Source: Stratiolaelaps scimitus
Lineage: Eukaryota > Arthropoda > Arachnida > Mesostigmata > Laelapidae
Assembly: GCA_019614645.1 (NCBI GenBank)
Contig: JABWDB010000004.1
Coordinates: forward strand, 4,154,001 to 4,218,000
Length of the DNA stretch: 64,000 nt
Reading direction: 5' to 3'
In this document: positions 14,291 through 26,556 of the stretch, in pieces
Numbering within the stretch: position 1 is the stretch's first letter
Layout of the letters: each line of letters opens with the position of its first letter
The notes under the pieces: model-generated
Seen by the model: the letters and a program-made list of their open reading frames with translations, nothing else
Told to the model about the DNA's origin: nothing
The model's database searches: none
Translations under genes and position numbers: made by a program

Positions 14291-14306
14291 CATGTGACGT
14301 CACATG
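14291..14306. promoter_or_regulatory. Perfect 16-bp palindrome with full CRE
   Basis: CATGTGACGTCACATG is a perfect palindrome containing TGACGTCA, the consensus full CREB/ATF site. A serine/alanine-rich GC patch lies just upstream. No gene start is recognised nearby, so use as an enhancer element is inference. Confidence 0.35.
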
Positions 14307-14684
14307 AGAGCGAACTGATTAGTGGTTTTCAGAACGCGATTATTGAGGTGGTGCTTGCAGTTGCCAATCGTTGTTGCCGTCGTCGAATTCGTCAAAGACC
14401 CTCCCCCCCCGCCCCCTTTGGGCCTTCATCAAGACCACACAGACAGCCACGGCGGCGAAAAGCATGACAAGATCAACAGCAACAGCAGCAATAAGAATAA
14501 ATTAGAGCAATTAACAGCGAACAGGAGAGCAAGGCTTCGAAACGCACATTGAGCTTGAATCAGTTGAGAGAGCATGGATGGAGGGTGCCCGGACAGTAAG
14601 CTAGTAGAATATGTCGATGGGCGGTCGCCGCGCTGTGACGGTCCAGGCTGCGCCTAATCCATCGGGCATTCGGTATATCTCGAC

Positions 14685-14686
<2 letters not shown>

Positions 14687-14721
<35 letters not shown>

Positions 14722-14744
14722 CATATATATATATATATATATAG
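14687..14744. repeat. (AT)n microsatellite
   Basis: Two AT runs separated by one ATAC interruption. Confidence 0.95.
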
Positions 14745-15263
14745 GGATACATCATGAAAACAGTACTTGGAATTAGAGAATTGTCCGATACAAGAAAAGA
14801 TCAACAGCATTTCTGGTTTTCATTTCACCATAGAGAACGGGCAACGTTTCAATGGAATACACATCGGAAATCCACTTCTGCGAGCATTCCTCGGATTGAC
14901 CCAAGAATGACCCTGCGAGCACCTATTATGCGGCAAATGATCACATATAAGTTCCAGTAGAATGACGTTCTACCGAAAATGATCAGTGTTCATGTGAACG
15001 CTAAACAACGGCAGCTTTACAAACAACTTAGGCAGACTGACCTTCGAATGACGGTCGACAAACACAGCGCGAAAGGTCAAAGCTTTATAGCTGTCTATTT
15101 CACTTCTACTTTGCGCTAAATTTAAGCCGTCTCAAACTTGAACAGTTCATCATCTAATTCAATAAATGAACGTTAACCGAAGCGATGAACAAACGCCAAT
15201 CACAGATGGCTGAGCCACTCTTCCGATTGGTACCGAATTCGTAGTGACCCTGTTTTCGTCAGA

Positions 15264-15264
15264 G

Positions 15265-15293
<29 letters not shown>
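15264..15293. repeat. (AT)n microsatellite
   Basis: Pure AT dinucleotide run. A shorter one lies at 15571-15593. Confidence 0.95.
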
Positions 15294-15295
<2 letters not shown>

Positions 15296-17135
15296 TTACA
15301 AGACTCACCTCCTAACTGATATTTCATAATCTGAGAAGAATGGAGAATTAATCCGAAGTTTACTTATCCAGTTAAGGTGCTAGTAAGGTCGGATTGCAGT
15401 GGTGTATCTTCCGTTTCCATTCGTGAAGTGAAGTCAATCTTACCGTCATACTCTAGCGGATCGCCGATATTCACCTATTGTGGAGTATATCTTTGGCGAG
15501 GGAAGGTGAGATTGCTATAGCAGGTTGACGAAACAACTTCTATCCAAGTAGTCACTCATTTGCCAAATATATTACATATATATATATATATACAACCGGC
15601 ATTGTTATCGCCTAAAATGACAACAATAATTCACATCGTGCGAAGGCCGTTATTTAAGCCCAGCCGGCTAGCCGCTGGCATGCCGACATACGCTCCTCGT
15701 ATCGACGCACACCGAGTTTCACTCTTATTGTATTATATATAATGGTATGTTATAGAGCTTCCGTTTTAGCGACAACCACCGCTAACTATCCACCATCTCG
15801 TTGCGATTTTTCGCCTGCAAGCGCACCAATTGATCACTAACATTTTCCGGGTATCCTTTGGCTAGATATTCGCAAGGCCGTCCGAGGTTCTCTCCGAGCG
15901 ATCGTCATCTGAGATAACACGCCAACGGACATCTGTACAACACTCGAGAGCTGGCGCCACCATCCGTATACGCCGCATAAAAACAGGAGAAATAATAATC
16001 TACGCGAGTGCACATACAGATCCATTCAGCGTGTCCAGTTCACTCGGGCACAACGGAGTTCAGTGGTTCAATGCTGTCTAATCGTCAATCGAGCACGGAC
16101 AGCGTATTTCCTGCAGCCACCGCGTCTGGGCAACACTTGTTGTCCTTGACGAACAAGCAGCAGCAACACAACACTTGAGTTAATATCAAATTAACTATCG
16201 GCTAATATAGAGGCGGACTCCCAAAGAGCCTCGTCCCACGCACGGCCGTTGCTTTTTGCATGAACTCACCGACCGCACTAACCACCAACGCTCACTAGTT
16301 GTCGAAACAGCAGGAGTTCGAGCGCGAGCGCCAGTAAACGTACGCAATGTACGATTATCTGTACTCGCAAGTATTTACAACGACATCACGAGGCCATTCG
16401 ATTGCAGGCACCTATCGACCAGCGGCGACAAAAGGGTGCAGGATCTCCCATGCAGGTCCGACGTCATCTGTATCACAACGTCAGCCGTAGCTGAGGAATA
16501 AAGCAGCGTACACTCCGACGCTATTCAATCATATCGTTTATACAATACAAAGCACACACAATCGCTGTGGGCAGCCAAATCTCGGATGGCTTCTTCGAGA
16601 AATCATCGCTGATAGTGCAAATCTCAGCGGTCAGTCCTCCGGACACGTTCGCTTCTCCTTAAATTTCCGATGGGGGGGGATGACACTCCAACTGTTAACA
16701 CAACCACCACGGCGACTACTGCAACAGCAACGGCTGCAACTGATGACACCACCAAAGCTAACTCTATCTATCCATGTATCTATCTGTCTGCGTGTGTAGT
16801 GTCTGGCCCCGGCACAACGAGAGGCGGTTGCTATAGCCCGCCTGTATATATTGAATCAAATCCAGTCGGGGCTTTCGCGCCGGTAGCTGTTACTGCTGCT
16901 GCTACTGTACTCACTTCTGCAGCAACAGCGGCACCAATGGCAGCCTATCGGCTCAAGCGGTGGCGGCCGATGCTTCAACGTAGACACTCGTTCGACAGCG
17001 ACAACAACGCCGCCGATGACGACTTTGGTCGATTTCGCTTGAATAGTTTCTCTCCTCGGGCCACCGCGCAAGATAGGCTGATCGCTAGTCGCGAGCTACC
17101 TAGCCTAGGGACAATGGAGAGCAAGCAGTTTATTT

Positions 17136-17136
17136 G

Positions 17137-17210
<74 letters not shown>

Positions 17211-17228
17211 TATATGTATGTATATGTA
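17136..17228. repeat. (AT)n microsatellite
   Basis: About 90 bases of AT dinucleotide with a few ATTA and ACAT interruptions. Confidence 0.95.
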
Positions 17229-17504
17229 AAATTCCACCACTACGGAGGTCACACAGGCACGTTGATTCGAATGTACACACAGTGAATGAGCAGAAACAGA
17301 CTCGCGCACACGCTCACACACAAACGGCAACAGAGAGACGATCAGTTCCTATAAGACGTAGTGACATTAAGTCAGACGCAAGGACGCGCGCCTGGATCAA
17401 CTACACGCGGAGCGCGTAGAGGGAGGAGGGTCGCTGATGCGTGAGACGGGAGAATGGGTGGCGTCAATCGGGCCACACCGGCGCGCGGGTCCGATGAGGT
17501 TTTT

Positions 17505-17534
17505 GATAATTATAATAATAATAATAATAGTAAT
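17505..17534. repeat. (AAT)n microsatellite
   Basis: Interrupted AAT repeat next to a GATGATG stretch. Confidence 0.85.
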
Positions 17535-17656
17535 TATGATTATGGTGATGATGAAAAAGGAGCTAATCGTCAGTCACTTGTATGGCCCAGTCTGATTGGA
17601 TAACTGACTGAAGACCCACCGATGACTGCGTGCATTGCTGTGCTAATAATAATGAT

Positions 17657-17714
17657 GTTTTTTCTCTCTCTCTCTCGCTCTTTGGTTCCTTAGAGGGAGA
17701 GAGAGAGAGAGAGT
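17657..17714. repeat. (CT)n / (GA)n inverted pair
   Basis: A CT run (about 17659-17676) and a GA run (about 17696-17714) are separated by some 20 bases and are complementary, so they can form a hairpin. Confidence 0.85.
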
Positions 17715-18470
17715 TGCGTAAACGTTCGGCGCTATTAACGTCTCACTGTAAATGCCGGGTGTGATTTAATGTGTTGGTATGAACAGTCTCGTGTGTGCAT
17801 CGTTGCTTGCTGGAGCAGCGATTGTGAGTTGACGCACACAGCATCACACGAGCTGGTTATGCAGTACAGGCTGTCACTCTATGCAGTCGATCGACAACCT
17901 CTCGCCGTGTCTATGGAACCTCCTGGCTGTGGCTGTTCCATTTGTGGGAGACTACTCATATAAGCGACTTTTTCGGCGAACTGTCAGGGGACAAGGCGAG
18001 CCAGAATTCCCTAGCCATCATCTTTCAAGGAAGCAGTGTATATATTCCAAGTGGTGTTACCAACGGCTGGATTTTTTCGTTTTCCTATCAGGATGGTCAG
18101 GAGGGTCAGGACATTTGACAAAGAAAGACAGCAAACCCGGATATTCGTATGATCATAGTGCGATTGGACAAATATCGGCAATAGAGGATGTACACATATA
18201 GGTGTAAATGGGTCCTTGTCACAGAACGAATTCAACTAGCCGAGACTTTGAATATCTAACGTTATAAATCCTCCGTCCTTATATAAATGCCAATTCGCCT
18301 TTATCCTCTCCATATGGAGATAGGTTTTTCAGGCGTGATAGGTTTTTTGAACCTGTTGTTGGAGGTTCGATTAAAGACCGGCGGAAACTTGGTTTAATTT
18401 CTCCGCTATTGACCGAAGTCTCCAGGTTCCGGCAATTTCGGGCTGACCCTCCGTCAACGTTTAAAGTCTA

Positions 18471-18530
18471 CGGAACCGCCTTGGCGTTGCTTTCTAAGAC
18501 AGACCCCTTCAATGCAAATTCGGACTCCCG
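18471..18530 (-). mobile_element. SINE-B fragment, 3' half
   Basis: It matches the 3' half of the repeat at 47095-46978 (gcatttaaggggt... ttatgaagcaatgc, read on the minus strand), with several substitutions. The tRNA-like head is missing. Confidence 0.5.
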
Positions 18531-19283
18531 GACGTACCACAAAACAAACATGTAAATACATTGCAGATAAATATATCGTTATACTCCTTGGCGTAGATGT
18601 AACATATATCGGAACTAAGTTCAATATTTAATTAGCGACGGTTGACGAAACGTGAGAGGTTCGCCAAACGTTCAGGCCCTTAGCGAGCAGTTTACTAGCA
18701 CAACGAACGACACAAGAGCTTATATTCACACGAAATATATACTTGTCGAATACTAAGGGAGAATACTCCATCTACTATCGTTCCAACCATCAAGTTAGAT
18801 CCGGCCTAATCTTACGAATATATTGTGAAAACCGCAGACATAACCATAGCATCAAACGACGTAAACCCTGTATAACGACAGTGAACGACATTCACTGAAC
18901 GCTTAAACGAATAACAACATCATTGAGTCCCGTCCCTGTTAGTCCGGCGCTCCGACTGTCCCGAGCGCGCTTTCTCAAAGAAATACGCCTGTCAAGAACA
19001 ACTTTATACAGCGATCTGTCTCTCTATTTGTGCGTCTGTGTGTTTGTCCGAAGCGCCCCTCGGAAAATAAGACATCTCTATCCCACGAAGGTTGTGGCTC
19101 TTGGACTAGTCGACTCTCGCGTTCCTATGGCGTACAACTATTTATAATGGCGAGCTATGTAAGGGAACAGTACGCACGGCTACACTATGGGATTCATCTA
19201 GATAGTTAAACGTTGCCGCCGTTGAATCACATTTACTGGAGTTGGCTGTGAATCGAAACCGTTACGTAAATAAACACAAGTCT

Positions 19284-19343
19284 ATATATATATATATATA
19301 TATATATTGTGTGCGTGTGTGTGTGCCTGTCTATATATATATA
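19284..19343. repeat. (AT)n-(GT)n-(AT)n compound microsatellite
   Basis: AT run, then GTGCGTGTGTGTGTG, then a second short AT run. Confidence 0.9.
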
Positions 19344-19587
19344 TGTTCATTATACGACACGTTACTCCATCATAGCCAATTACGCTTGCTGTAGGCAAAT
19401 ATGGTGGCATACAAGCGCATTGAGGGCATTGCATCGCTGTTACCGCCAGTCGTCGAATCAGACAGACTGGACTGAGTACAGCTCTGTTTAGTGTACTCTA
19501 CTATCATGACGAGCGTTGATGGTGATTGCCTTGTACAAAAAGTAGTATGTCATGCCATAGGATCACAAAACCTATAGTACCTTTTTC

Positions 19588-19612
19588 GTCTCTCTCTCTC
19601 TCTCTCTCTCTC
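19588..19612. repeat. (CT)n microsatellite
   Basis: Pure CT run. It is followed by a 10-bp inverted pair, CCGACATCAG and CTGATGTCGG, some 38 bases apart. Confidence 0.9.
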
Positions 19613-20642
19613 CTTTTCCGACATCAGCTATCAGATAGGAGCAACGCAGTTAGCAGCATGCATCCCTGATGTCGGCAACAATTCAACAACAATGGAGGAA
19701 AATGGCAACTCACTTGCTAAAGTCATAATAATACAGACTATAATGAGCTGTTTGTAGAGCGTCAATGTAGTCCCATGTCATTCCCTAGGTGGCCTATAAG
19801 CGATTCTATTTCAATCGCTTATTTCCGCCGGTTATCATTGTATCTCTATCGGACAAATGAACAACACCGGTCACCATATCGTCGCTTTGAAGAACACATC
19901 CTCAACACGGGGTGCGTATGGTACAAAAACAAATCCTGCTGAGCGTTCAGTGAATGACTGGAGACAAAAGAGATCAATACGTTTAAATGCCTCACCAGCC
20001 ACTGGATATGTACGCTGGCCCATTGCGGGGCATGGGTCAATCAAGCAGGAATGGCTTTTTTCAGTTCGAAATAAATAGATTGGTTTCTTGCTGCGTGTAC
20101 CAGCTGAAAACACGTTGAGGAGTGCCTCATAATTTGTTACGCATTATTCCTTCGTTCGCCCGCATGGGCGCCAGCTAACCTGTTCTCACTAAACAAAAAT
20201 AGCAAATAATAATTGATTTGCCGAAAAAGTTGTTTTCGAAAGAACTCATGCGTATACATATATTACAGCATTCGCACATGAGCAAACACGCCTATTTTTT
20301 CAGGGTATCGTCTATGTGCCTGAGGCCTGTTGTGGTCTCAAGACAAGAGAAGCTATCTGATGACGTGTCATTGCGCCGATGCTTTCATCAGGGTTGAAAG
20401 CCGGTCGGTTAAAATTCGAACTCCACGAGGGCATCGCGCTATTGTAACACACCGATGCGTCTGCGTTAGTGAAGGTTACTTCGGAATGGCGATACGGGAA
20501 AGACACGCTACTGGTTGTATATCTTTGAAAAGATACCACAATTAGTAGTAGACGCGAATGTTAAACATAACATTCGCTGACTAAAACATGTGTAAGCTTG
20601 TGAGATTAGAGGCGTACAGGATACTAAAGATAATATTAAATG

Positions 20643-20668
20643 ATTATATATATATATATATATATATT
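20643..20668. repeat. (AT)n microsatellite
   Basis: Pure AT dinucleotide run. Confidence 0.9.
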
Positions 20669-21964
20669 GAGTAAATGTACATTTCTAATCATAATGCTAC
20701 TGTCGGCTTTACCTGCAGCATGATATAACACACGAAACACGTTCCTGCCCACCATAGTGTTGCTTTGGTGTTGAAAAACCAATAAGACGGACGACAAATA
20801 TATGACACTGTGCATTTATTTGAGTGAAACGTTTTGCGAGTTAAAGTTAACGAATTACCATACAATCGGTCTCTTGCAATTGAACACACGGCGACACGGA
20901 AACACAAACAAAATAATAATCTGCGTCAAAATTAAACTCGAGGTAGTAATTTCAGCTGCAAGTGCAGCCACGACCCTTCAAGGCTGACCACGAAATATGT
21001 TCTAACCTCGACGACTGTTGATTATCACCCCCAGATAGGGCGATCCACAGGAAGGGATAATCAGCATAGAAGTGGCCATAAAACTCATCTGAGTATGCTG
21101 TACATGAGACAAGCAGATCATCTTCGAGTGAAAGATCCAGCTGACGTTGTTTCATCATAATTAGGCAAAACTGTGCGGTGGTTACGACCGAATACGCCTC
21201 AGCGCTGTACGATTTTGACAGTCTAGCTATTATAGTTATCCCAAATCAAATCTTCGTAGTCGGCATAGCGCAACACGACACAGCATTTTAAATATACCAA
21301 ATGCAAATCTATTCCGTTAAGTCATATGGTCGTATAGTCTTGTGTAAATGTCATGTGTTCAGTCTGTTATTTTATCTACGCGAAACTGGTCTCGAGAGTC
21401 GTCTCGCTCGCCCACAACTGACGAATGGGGTCATCCGTCCGCGCTATCGAATATGAATGATACGAGTCCCACGCCCGAATTGTGCGCGTTCCCGCAGTCG
21501 CTGCTGCGCTCAATTATTGCCACATGTTTCCAGTTAGCGGAGAATTATTTCCATCGCAAAGCGAACACAATGGCTACACTACTATATGGTGACACGTTCC
21601 ATCGCTGTCTCCAACTCGTCGTCACCAGCGGCCGTGTAGGATAAGATCGTAGGTTAGTGTCGCACGTGTGTAAAGCTGAAGATTCGGCAAGACTGTCGAC
21701 GGACGAGGGACCACCAAGGGCACCCTCCTACGAACGGCGACATGTCTACGATTGCTACAGCCACCACATCGTCTTCGATCTGTCGAATGTCTGCAGCAGT
21801 TGCTGCGGTTGGCGACCTCACCCGACCTCATTCGTTCAGGTCGTTTTCGTCCGACGCACACGAATTTGGACGAAGCACACGGTCGCATTCTGTATACCAT
21901 CTGTGTACGAGGTATCAGTCCATTACCTATCTAGCTAGCTGATGATGATATTACGTATTGTTAT

Positions 21965-21998
21965 GACCATTATTATTATTATTATTATTATTATTATG
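21965..21998. repeat. (TTA)n microsatellite
   Basis: Near-perfect TTA repeat of about 11 units. Confidence 0.95.
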
Positions 21999-23508
21999 TG
22001 ACATTATGGCCGTCGTGCAACGACCACCTCACAAGCACCTCGATGCAAAAATTAATGTATCATCTCGATACGAGTTTGCGGGTATGGAACCGAGTCCTCA
22101 TATGGTCTGACGATGAATGGGATCGAGTCCGTAGCGTAGGAGTGTCTTTTTCATTTGCGCGTAAAATTCTCCACCTGGGCCTCCAACTAATAACGCGTCC
22201 AGCGTATCTGGGTTCCGAGACCGGAGATCGCATTGCCACGTAGAATGTCCAGATTCTTCACTTACAAGCCCTATCTATAAATAAGATGCTCGCTTGATAA
22301 AGAGCAAGCGGCTCACTCAACGCGAGTCGCTATATCTGTCGAATAGTTTGAGCAGCGTGCGTTCACTACAGTTGACAGATTGTTTCATAGCTCCCCACGG
22401 CGCCTGTGCATTGCTTGGCCAAAGCCCTTGCCCGTTGTTTACAGATGTTGCTACTGCTGCTGCTGTTGGCGTTGCTGATATTCTCAATCTGTGCCTGGCT
22501 ATATCTGCCTGGCTGAGTTCCATGCCGCTATTATTCCGCCAATCCGGCTGTGATCGCAGCCACAGCGGCAGTGTCAAGGAAATCAACAACAAGGAAAAAC
22601 CATCTTGTAGACCAGTCCCCGTTCGCTCGTTCAGGTTAATGTCGCCTCGTCGCAGATCGGCTCGCTGTGTGGCCTGGCTAGCCTTGCCACCACAGGCTGA
22701 AACTGATCGTCGGTAGAACAGACCCTCCCACCATCCCTTCGAGAAAACGAAGCCGAAGATCAGGAGAGAGATACACTTTACCATAACTTGTCTCCGGTTC
22801 CCTGGACCGGCTGCGGCGGGCGGCGTTTTTTGGGCGAAATCACGACACGAGAGAAGAAATGCCACTGGCAACCGAATAAATGACTGACAAACTCGTGAAA
22901 TCAACGGGAGATAAACAGCATCTCACACTGCGTGTAACTCGGGAGAGTTAGCACGAGTCGAAATCAAGAGCAGATGTGGAGTGTAATGTCATCGTTTTGC
23001 GAGACAGATACGTTTCAAGGGTACTTTTCGTGCTGTTAATAAGTCAAGTCGGGATTTATTGTCTATGCTAGATTCAACGTCACCGACGAACGGCTAAAAA
23101 AGCTGGGTAGCCACGTAATGAAACGACTAATTGCCATTTCATTATTTCAGCAACGATTCAATTGTTTATAGCTGTGCTTGTTGTTTGTTTTATTTGCTTA
23201 CCTTATCACTCGTTCATCATGCAACGAAAATAGCCCCTTCTGGGCCAACCGCATGCAGTCCAGCCTTTTCGTATGCGAACGAGGCACAAAACAACAATGA
23301 TATGCATAGAAAATCATGAAAATCACACGAGACGTCAGCTTCTCATGGATATCCGTAGCATCGGAAATCTGTTATATCGGGGCGGGGGACGGGGAGCAAC
23401 CGAGCACAATTCAGGCGAAAACATGACATCGCATAAGTGCGCTTCCTTCACGCGGTGTGTACCTTCATTGTTCTGATCAGCTGAGTAGCAAATGCTAGTT
23501 GTACTTAC

Positions 23509-23632
23509 AAGTATCATTAGTAATCTCCAACTCGGGATGGTGTCGAGCGCTGTCCTGACACAAGAATCCTCCGAGGCACGACGCTAGAAACAAAAGCCGA
23601 AAGGCTGCACGTACAAATCCTAATTTCCCCAT
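23509..23632 (-). CDS. Signal-peptide first exon of an unidentified gene
   Basis: Starting at the ATG at 23632 (purine at -3, G at +4) the frame encodes 41 residues. A typical signal peptide opens it: MGKLGFVRAAFRLLFLASCL, with basic residues first, a hydrophobic core and a likely cut near Cys25-Gln26. A short polar stretch follows and the exon ends in a consensus donor, T|GTAAGT, in phase 1. This looks like the first coding exon of a secreted or membrane protein transcribed leftwards. I could not place the next exon, and 41 residues are too few to name a family. Upstream lies a GC- and trinucleotide-rich block that would suit a promoter or 5' UTR. A chance frame remains possible. Confidence 0.45.
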
Positions 23633-26556
23633 AGCGACCAGCTTCTCGAGTGGATTTTGTCGAACAACGATCGAGTCCACAGAGTGACGACAAAGAGGAG
23701 ACAACCTACTTCTCACACCTTCACCTTTAGGCACCACACTCTTCCGGACCTTCGACTTCGCATGAGCACTGCTGCACCAACTTCAGCGGGTCGGTCGTTA
23801 TCAAGTACAAATCGCGGACACTGCCACCCGGGCCTCCACTGTGGATTACGCGACACCTCACAAGAAAACCTGGCTGGAAATCCCTCACTTTTGCCGACTT
23901 GCTCTTTTTCTTTCTTTTTTAACTCATACGTAGATCCACGGCTACACGCACGGACAGAAGATGCTGTTGGCGAAACTGCAGTGCCCAGTGTCGCAGCGCC
24001 TTGGCTTGCGCCACAACACTAGGTAGATCAGACTGAAAACTGAGGATGAGGCCAACTGACTACCAAGTGCAGGTAGCCACCTCGACGACTTTCACCGTTG
24101 CCGCGACTATTCGCTACCACCCGAACGCTAACAAGAGCGGCAATAACAACGATACACCGTGCCTCTACCCTTTGCACCAGGCGCTAGTGAGAGCTGGAGC
24201 ACCCGCTACCCTACGGCCTAGCCCGACGCTCTCTGTTCGGCTGTTTCACGTTAAACGGAACCACATCGATCGCACATCTCTCGATCTCCGCTGACGAAAC
24301 TCGAACCACCCGGACAAGTTCACACATCATCCGCGACACCAAACGATGACAGTAGAAATTACGAGGGGCATCGAAGGGCAACAGAGGAACTGATTTTCCA
24401 TTGGATAAAATCCAGCGTTTCGAACTGCGACAACAACAGCAATCGTCATCTCAGACGCATCTTCAAAGCTTCTTCGGCAACTTCATCTGCCCAATCTACC
24501 AAAGGGAGACGTTGATCCTCCGCCGTTCCCGGAATCACTCAGTCAATTGAACAGTCGTCCGTCGTTGCACACGATGATAGGAGCGAACACAAAGTGCTCG
24601 TCCTTCCGTTTCGACAGCCAGACGAAGAATCGACACTGCCGGATGAGACCCCGACAACGAATCGAGGACAATATATTATAATAAGAGTACTAACAATACT
24701 AATAACGATAATAATAATGCGGAGATACGACGACTGACTGCGTTAGTGGCTGCCAGAATCGATGCCGTTGCCGTCGTCGTAACGATCAAAGTAGGAACAA
24801 GTTGCTTCTCGTTGTTTGTGTCGCTCGTGGCAGCGGCGGTGCTGACGGCCTCTGTTCTTCTTCTGCGGGTCCTGTACGACTGAGTAGTTGGCCCTATGCT
24901 TCTGCTGTTGCAGCTACCGCTGAGGTTCCTGCTGCTGTCGTTTGGCGGCCGATCTGGTGGCCTCTCTTAGCGTGCGGCTGCGGCGGCGGCGGCGCTGTCT
25001 TCGACTGCGTTTGGCTTCTCGGCGAGAAGCCGCTCAACATAGCAGCGGCGACGGCGGCGGCAGCTTTAGTCGTTGTTGGTTCTGCCTCGCTCGTCGTCCG
25101 GTCGCTAACCTACAGCTGGGTAGAGAACAGCACTAGGCTCACTGACAGCGAACTGCCGGAGGCGCGGGCAGACGGGCCGACCAAGCAGCAGCAGCAGCAG
25201 CAGCAAATGCATGAGAGGGCACCGAGACGACCACGACGAGAGCAGCGGAGAGTAGTCTCGCTATGTGTCTGTATGTGTTGCCTGTGTGTTTATGCCCGTG
25301 AGCCGCCGGCGGCCCTCGTTGCTGCAGCAGATTGCCTCTACCTCCGTTCGATCAGTGCGCCGTTCTGTATCGGTGGTCTGCTGTTCTGCAGGTAACAACA
25401 ACAGCAGCAGCAGCCGACCGACCGTCACAGGGGAGACTGGTGGCGAGCGACTATTGCTCTGGTGTGGTGGTATCGTGCGTATTTGCGGTGGTCAGTGTGT
25501 CTAGGGATTTTGTCTGGGGTTAAACACTGAGCGAGCACACGGCAGTCCGTTGGCCGACTGCTATCAGCCCTTTCTCACACATACGGTAACCATTGAAATG
25601 TTGCGGCGACATGGAAAGAGCCGGGCTGCGAGGGCAACCTGAGAAGGAGGGACTGCACTCGGAACTCGAGGAGGCGCAGGAGCACGATGGGTGGATGAGC
25701 ACAATGTGAAGGGTGGGAGAACGCCTTGGCCGCGCGGAGGGATGGGATTTTGCAGTGGGCGAATATACTTCCACTCGGTGACGTGAATGAACCTTGCAAT
25801 CCATGTGAGCGCTCTATGAAAATATGATTGAAGCAGTTGCCCGTGCGGTCGGCAGCATGCACTACCACACATCGAGCTGGCGGCGTTCTAACTGATGATT
25901 CAAGCTGGCTAATGCTTTGTCATTTTCTCAATTTGTGACTAAGAAGATGTTTTGTTATAGTTTCTCACATACACATTGTTAGCCAAACATTAGCTAAGAA
26001 TAGGCGATGCAATGTTGTTTCTTGTTCATAGGAGAAAGTATGGGCTATTTTTAAACTAGTGAATTATTGTAGAACAGCCACTGCAAGTGTTCGGTATTTC
26101 TACATGAGCTCATTGTAGGTTACTCCTGCATGTGTCTACTCAATGACAGGAGTCTCGGCCAGCCTCTGTGTCAGTGGTGCTCTTGAGCCGAACTTCGAAG
26201 CGAAGTGCGCGAACGATTTGAAATATCCTCCTCACGTCGTCTGCTGCCCGGCTCGCCCACCGTCTAGGGATGAATCGCAGGGAAGTGGAAAGAGAATGAC
26301 TGTCTACGGCAAAATAGATCGAGATACGAGTAGACCATCCAATAACCAGCCATCAGATGTTTCTGTCCCGGCTGCGCCTGGCCAGCATTGACATAATCAC
26401 AATTTCATTGGCGTTTTCCAAGCAAGCGGCGGCGCCGCCACCGAGTGGCATACAGTAGTTTTCACACATCTCGCTCATATCTGCCAATCGCTCGCAGTGC
26501 TTTAAGGCTGCAATCTGTGAGGTCGTCGAGTGAAGTCTGCGTCGAGTGCTTCAATC
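23633..26556. other. GC-rich, trinucleotide-rich intergenic block
   Basis: No exon is supported. The stretch lies between a minus-strand start (23632) and a plus-strand start (26557), so it may act as a shared promoter region. It contains CAG/CTG/GCC-type repeats (densest 24800-25410) and a small (AAT)n patch near 24670-24720. The open frame at 24802-25395 reads as low-complexity Ala/Val/Gln/Arg and is probably a product of the trinucleotide composition. Confidence 0.55.
24900..25410. repeat. Trinucleotide-rich low-complexity DNA
   Basis: Repeated GCT, GCC, CGG and a CAG run (about 25185-25205) appear in short interrupted blocks. CpG density is visibly higher than in the flanking AT-rich DNA. 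Confidence 0.7.

Larger units (their letters stand above)
1..23508. other. Gene-poor block, no supported exon
   Basis: I read both strands and found no exon that I can tie to a family. Open frames here are short, begin at arbitrary codons and have composition like the background. The longest (4934-5422 plus; 22904-22317 minus) are about what chance would give over this length. The block holds many (AT)n, (TTA)n and (CT)n microsatellites, two large AT-centred inverted repeats near 13.1-13.3 kb and a few SINE scraps. It could be intron of the minus-strand gene whose signal-peptide exon lies at 23.6 kb, or intergenic DNA. Small exons of unknown families could be missed. Confidence 0.6.

Noticed and set aside
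20952..21158. Minus-strand frame with an Ig-like VSCTAY
   Set aside because: No following Trp/Cys pattern at Ig spacing and no convincing donor after it.
22317..22904. 195-codon minus-strand open frame
   Set aside because: It lies in GC-richer DNA where stops are rarer, has no recognisable domain, and the apparent hydrophobic stretch is internal and short.
24802..25395. 197-codon plus-strand frame with a Gln run
   Set aside because: Composition is driven by trinucleotide repeats. Ala/Val/Gln/Arg low complexity and cysteine-valine runs from GTGT repeats do not look like a protein.
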